Positions 63,481 through 64,000 of a stretch of 64,000 nt of DNA are shown in pieces. Source of the stretch: Notospermus geniculatus (taxonomy: Eukaryota > Nemertea > Pilidiophora > Heteronemertea > Lineidae); the NCBI GenBank assembly GCA_002633025.1, contig NMRB01000781.1, positions 78,048-142,047 on the forward strand, read 5' to 3'. Each line of letters opens with the position of its first letter. Position 1 is the stretch's first letter. The position numbers and the translations under genes are program-made. Below the pieces are notes generated by a model. That model was given only the letters and a program-made list of their open reading frames with translations. It did not search any database and was not told where the DNA came from.

Positions 63481-64000
63481 TTCACGGGGGCTTTCTTAAT
63501 AATCCAACAGCAAATGGGTTAATTATGTTGTCAAATGGTAAACAAATCAGCTATCTTTGAAATACAGGTGCCCACCTATTCAATTAAATCTGACACAATA
63601 CACGAAAGTGAGATGACATTTTAAAATCCTCTGTGGGGACCAACACATTGTGAAAATGTTGACGAGAATGATTTTTTCTAATCATGACATTTGAGAAGCG
63701 CTTGCTTGCCGATATGTTTCAAAGCTGACGTAGCTTGCTATTGTCATATTTCCTCGGCGAGGCTCCGTCGGGAGGAGAAAAACTCAGCCGCTTTTGAAGA
63801 TAACTTTGGTGATTTTTACCACCGCCCATTGGTATTGGATTCTAGAAGAACGAGGAAGTGCAATTTGGTTTCTTTGCAATAAAGGTGAGAAGAACTATCT
63901 CTTTATACAGAAAATGGCAAACCAGCACTTTTCAGTTTGCAGCGTTACAATATGACAACTGAAGAAGTGACAGACAATGCAACTAAGGACAAAGCCTGCG
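63481..64000. other. Probable AP3D1 intron, no exon found
   Basis: The exon before e1 should encode the LLTKII...TNFEW part of the solenoid; it is not present to the window end. Confidence 0.5.

Noticed and set aside
1-64000. CRISPR array, operon, phage or plasmid features
   Set aside because: Repeat periods, introns, SINEs and MITEs are eukaryotic; no prokaryotic gene structure is present.

Overview
This is animal nuclear DNA, most consistent with a marine invertebrate deuterostome (amphioxus, hemichordate or echinoderm type). The grounds are the intron/exon structure and similarity of the one recognisable gene to vertebrate AP3D1, a short TTAGGG-type telomere-like stretch, many TACATGTA words, and a very dense load of short palindromic DNA transposons and tRNA-headed SINEs. 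The species cannot be fixed from the sequence. There is no operon, CRISPR array or bacterial gene structure.

The only confident protein gene is the 3' part of AP3D1, the delta subunit of the AP-3 adaptor complex, on the minus strand from 62669 down to the stop codon at 33038-33040. I placed 17 exons by hand with GT/AG borders and matching phases, including a 48-nt micro-exon (42657-42704). They encode about 800 residues: the last part of the adaptin solenoid (e1-e4), the charged Lys/Ser/His-rich hinge (e4-e12) and the C-terminal ear (e12-e17). The 5' exons lie beyond base 64000. One or more hinge exons are missing between e6 (57281) and e7 (51511). The phases do not join there (1 versus 0), and a 390-bp run of N (55438-55827) lies in that intron and may hide them.

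Bases 1-33000 hold no gene I can recognise; they are a mosaic of repeats. Four kinds recur through the window. (1) Tandem-unit repeats with about 140-150 or 290-300 bp periods, built round ATGGCCGCCAT or GCCACCTGGTGGC palindromes and often bordered by a hairpin or a CGTCGTCGTCCGTT tract (7118, 9885, 10649, 18385, 20352, 29113, 37849, 39160, 45627, 50802, 51650, 53322, 57466, 59190). (2) Palindromic MITEs in several terminal classes: TA-flanked CAGT.../CTGTAAA..., TTA/TAA-flanked GGCC..., GGGGCCGTATTCATAAA..., TTAA-flanked piggyBac-like, and hAT-like with 5-bp direct repeats. (3) tRNA-derived SINEs (11660, 12849, 17002, 18295, 21601, 36244, 42076). (4) A family ending in the palindrome TGGTCCATGGACCA.

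Most interesting are: a three-level nested insertion at 41977-42615 next to the AP3D1 micro-exon; a pair of tandem copies at 16002-17001 joined by a single N and differing by one 218-bp MITE, which looks like two haplotypes placed side by side; sets of MITEs with common ends but unrelated interiors; and repeat families that spread recognisable regulatory words (DR3 AGGTCA pairs, YY1-like GCCGCCATCTTGG, TGACGTCA) through the AP3D1 introns.
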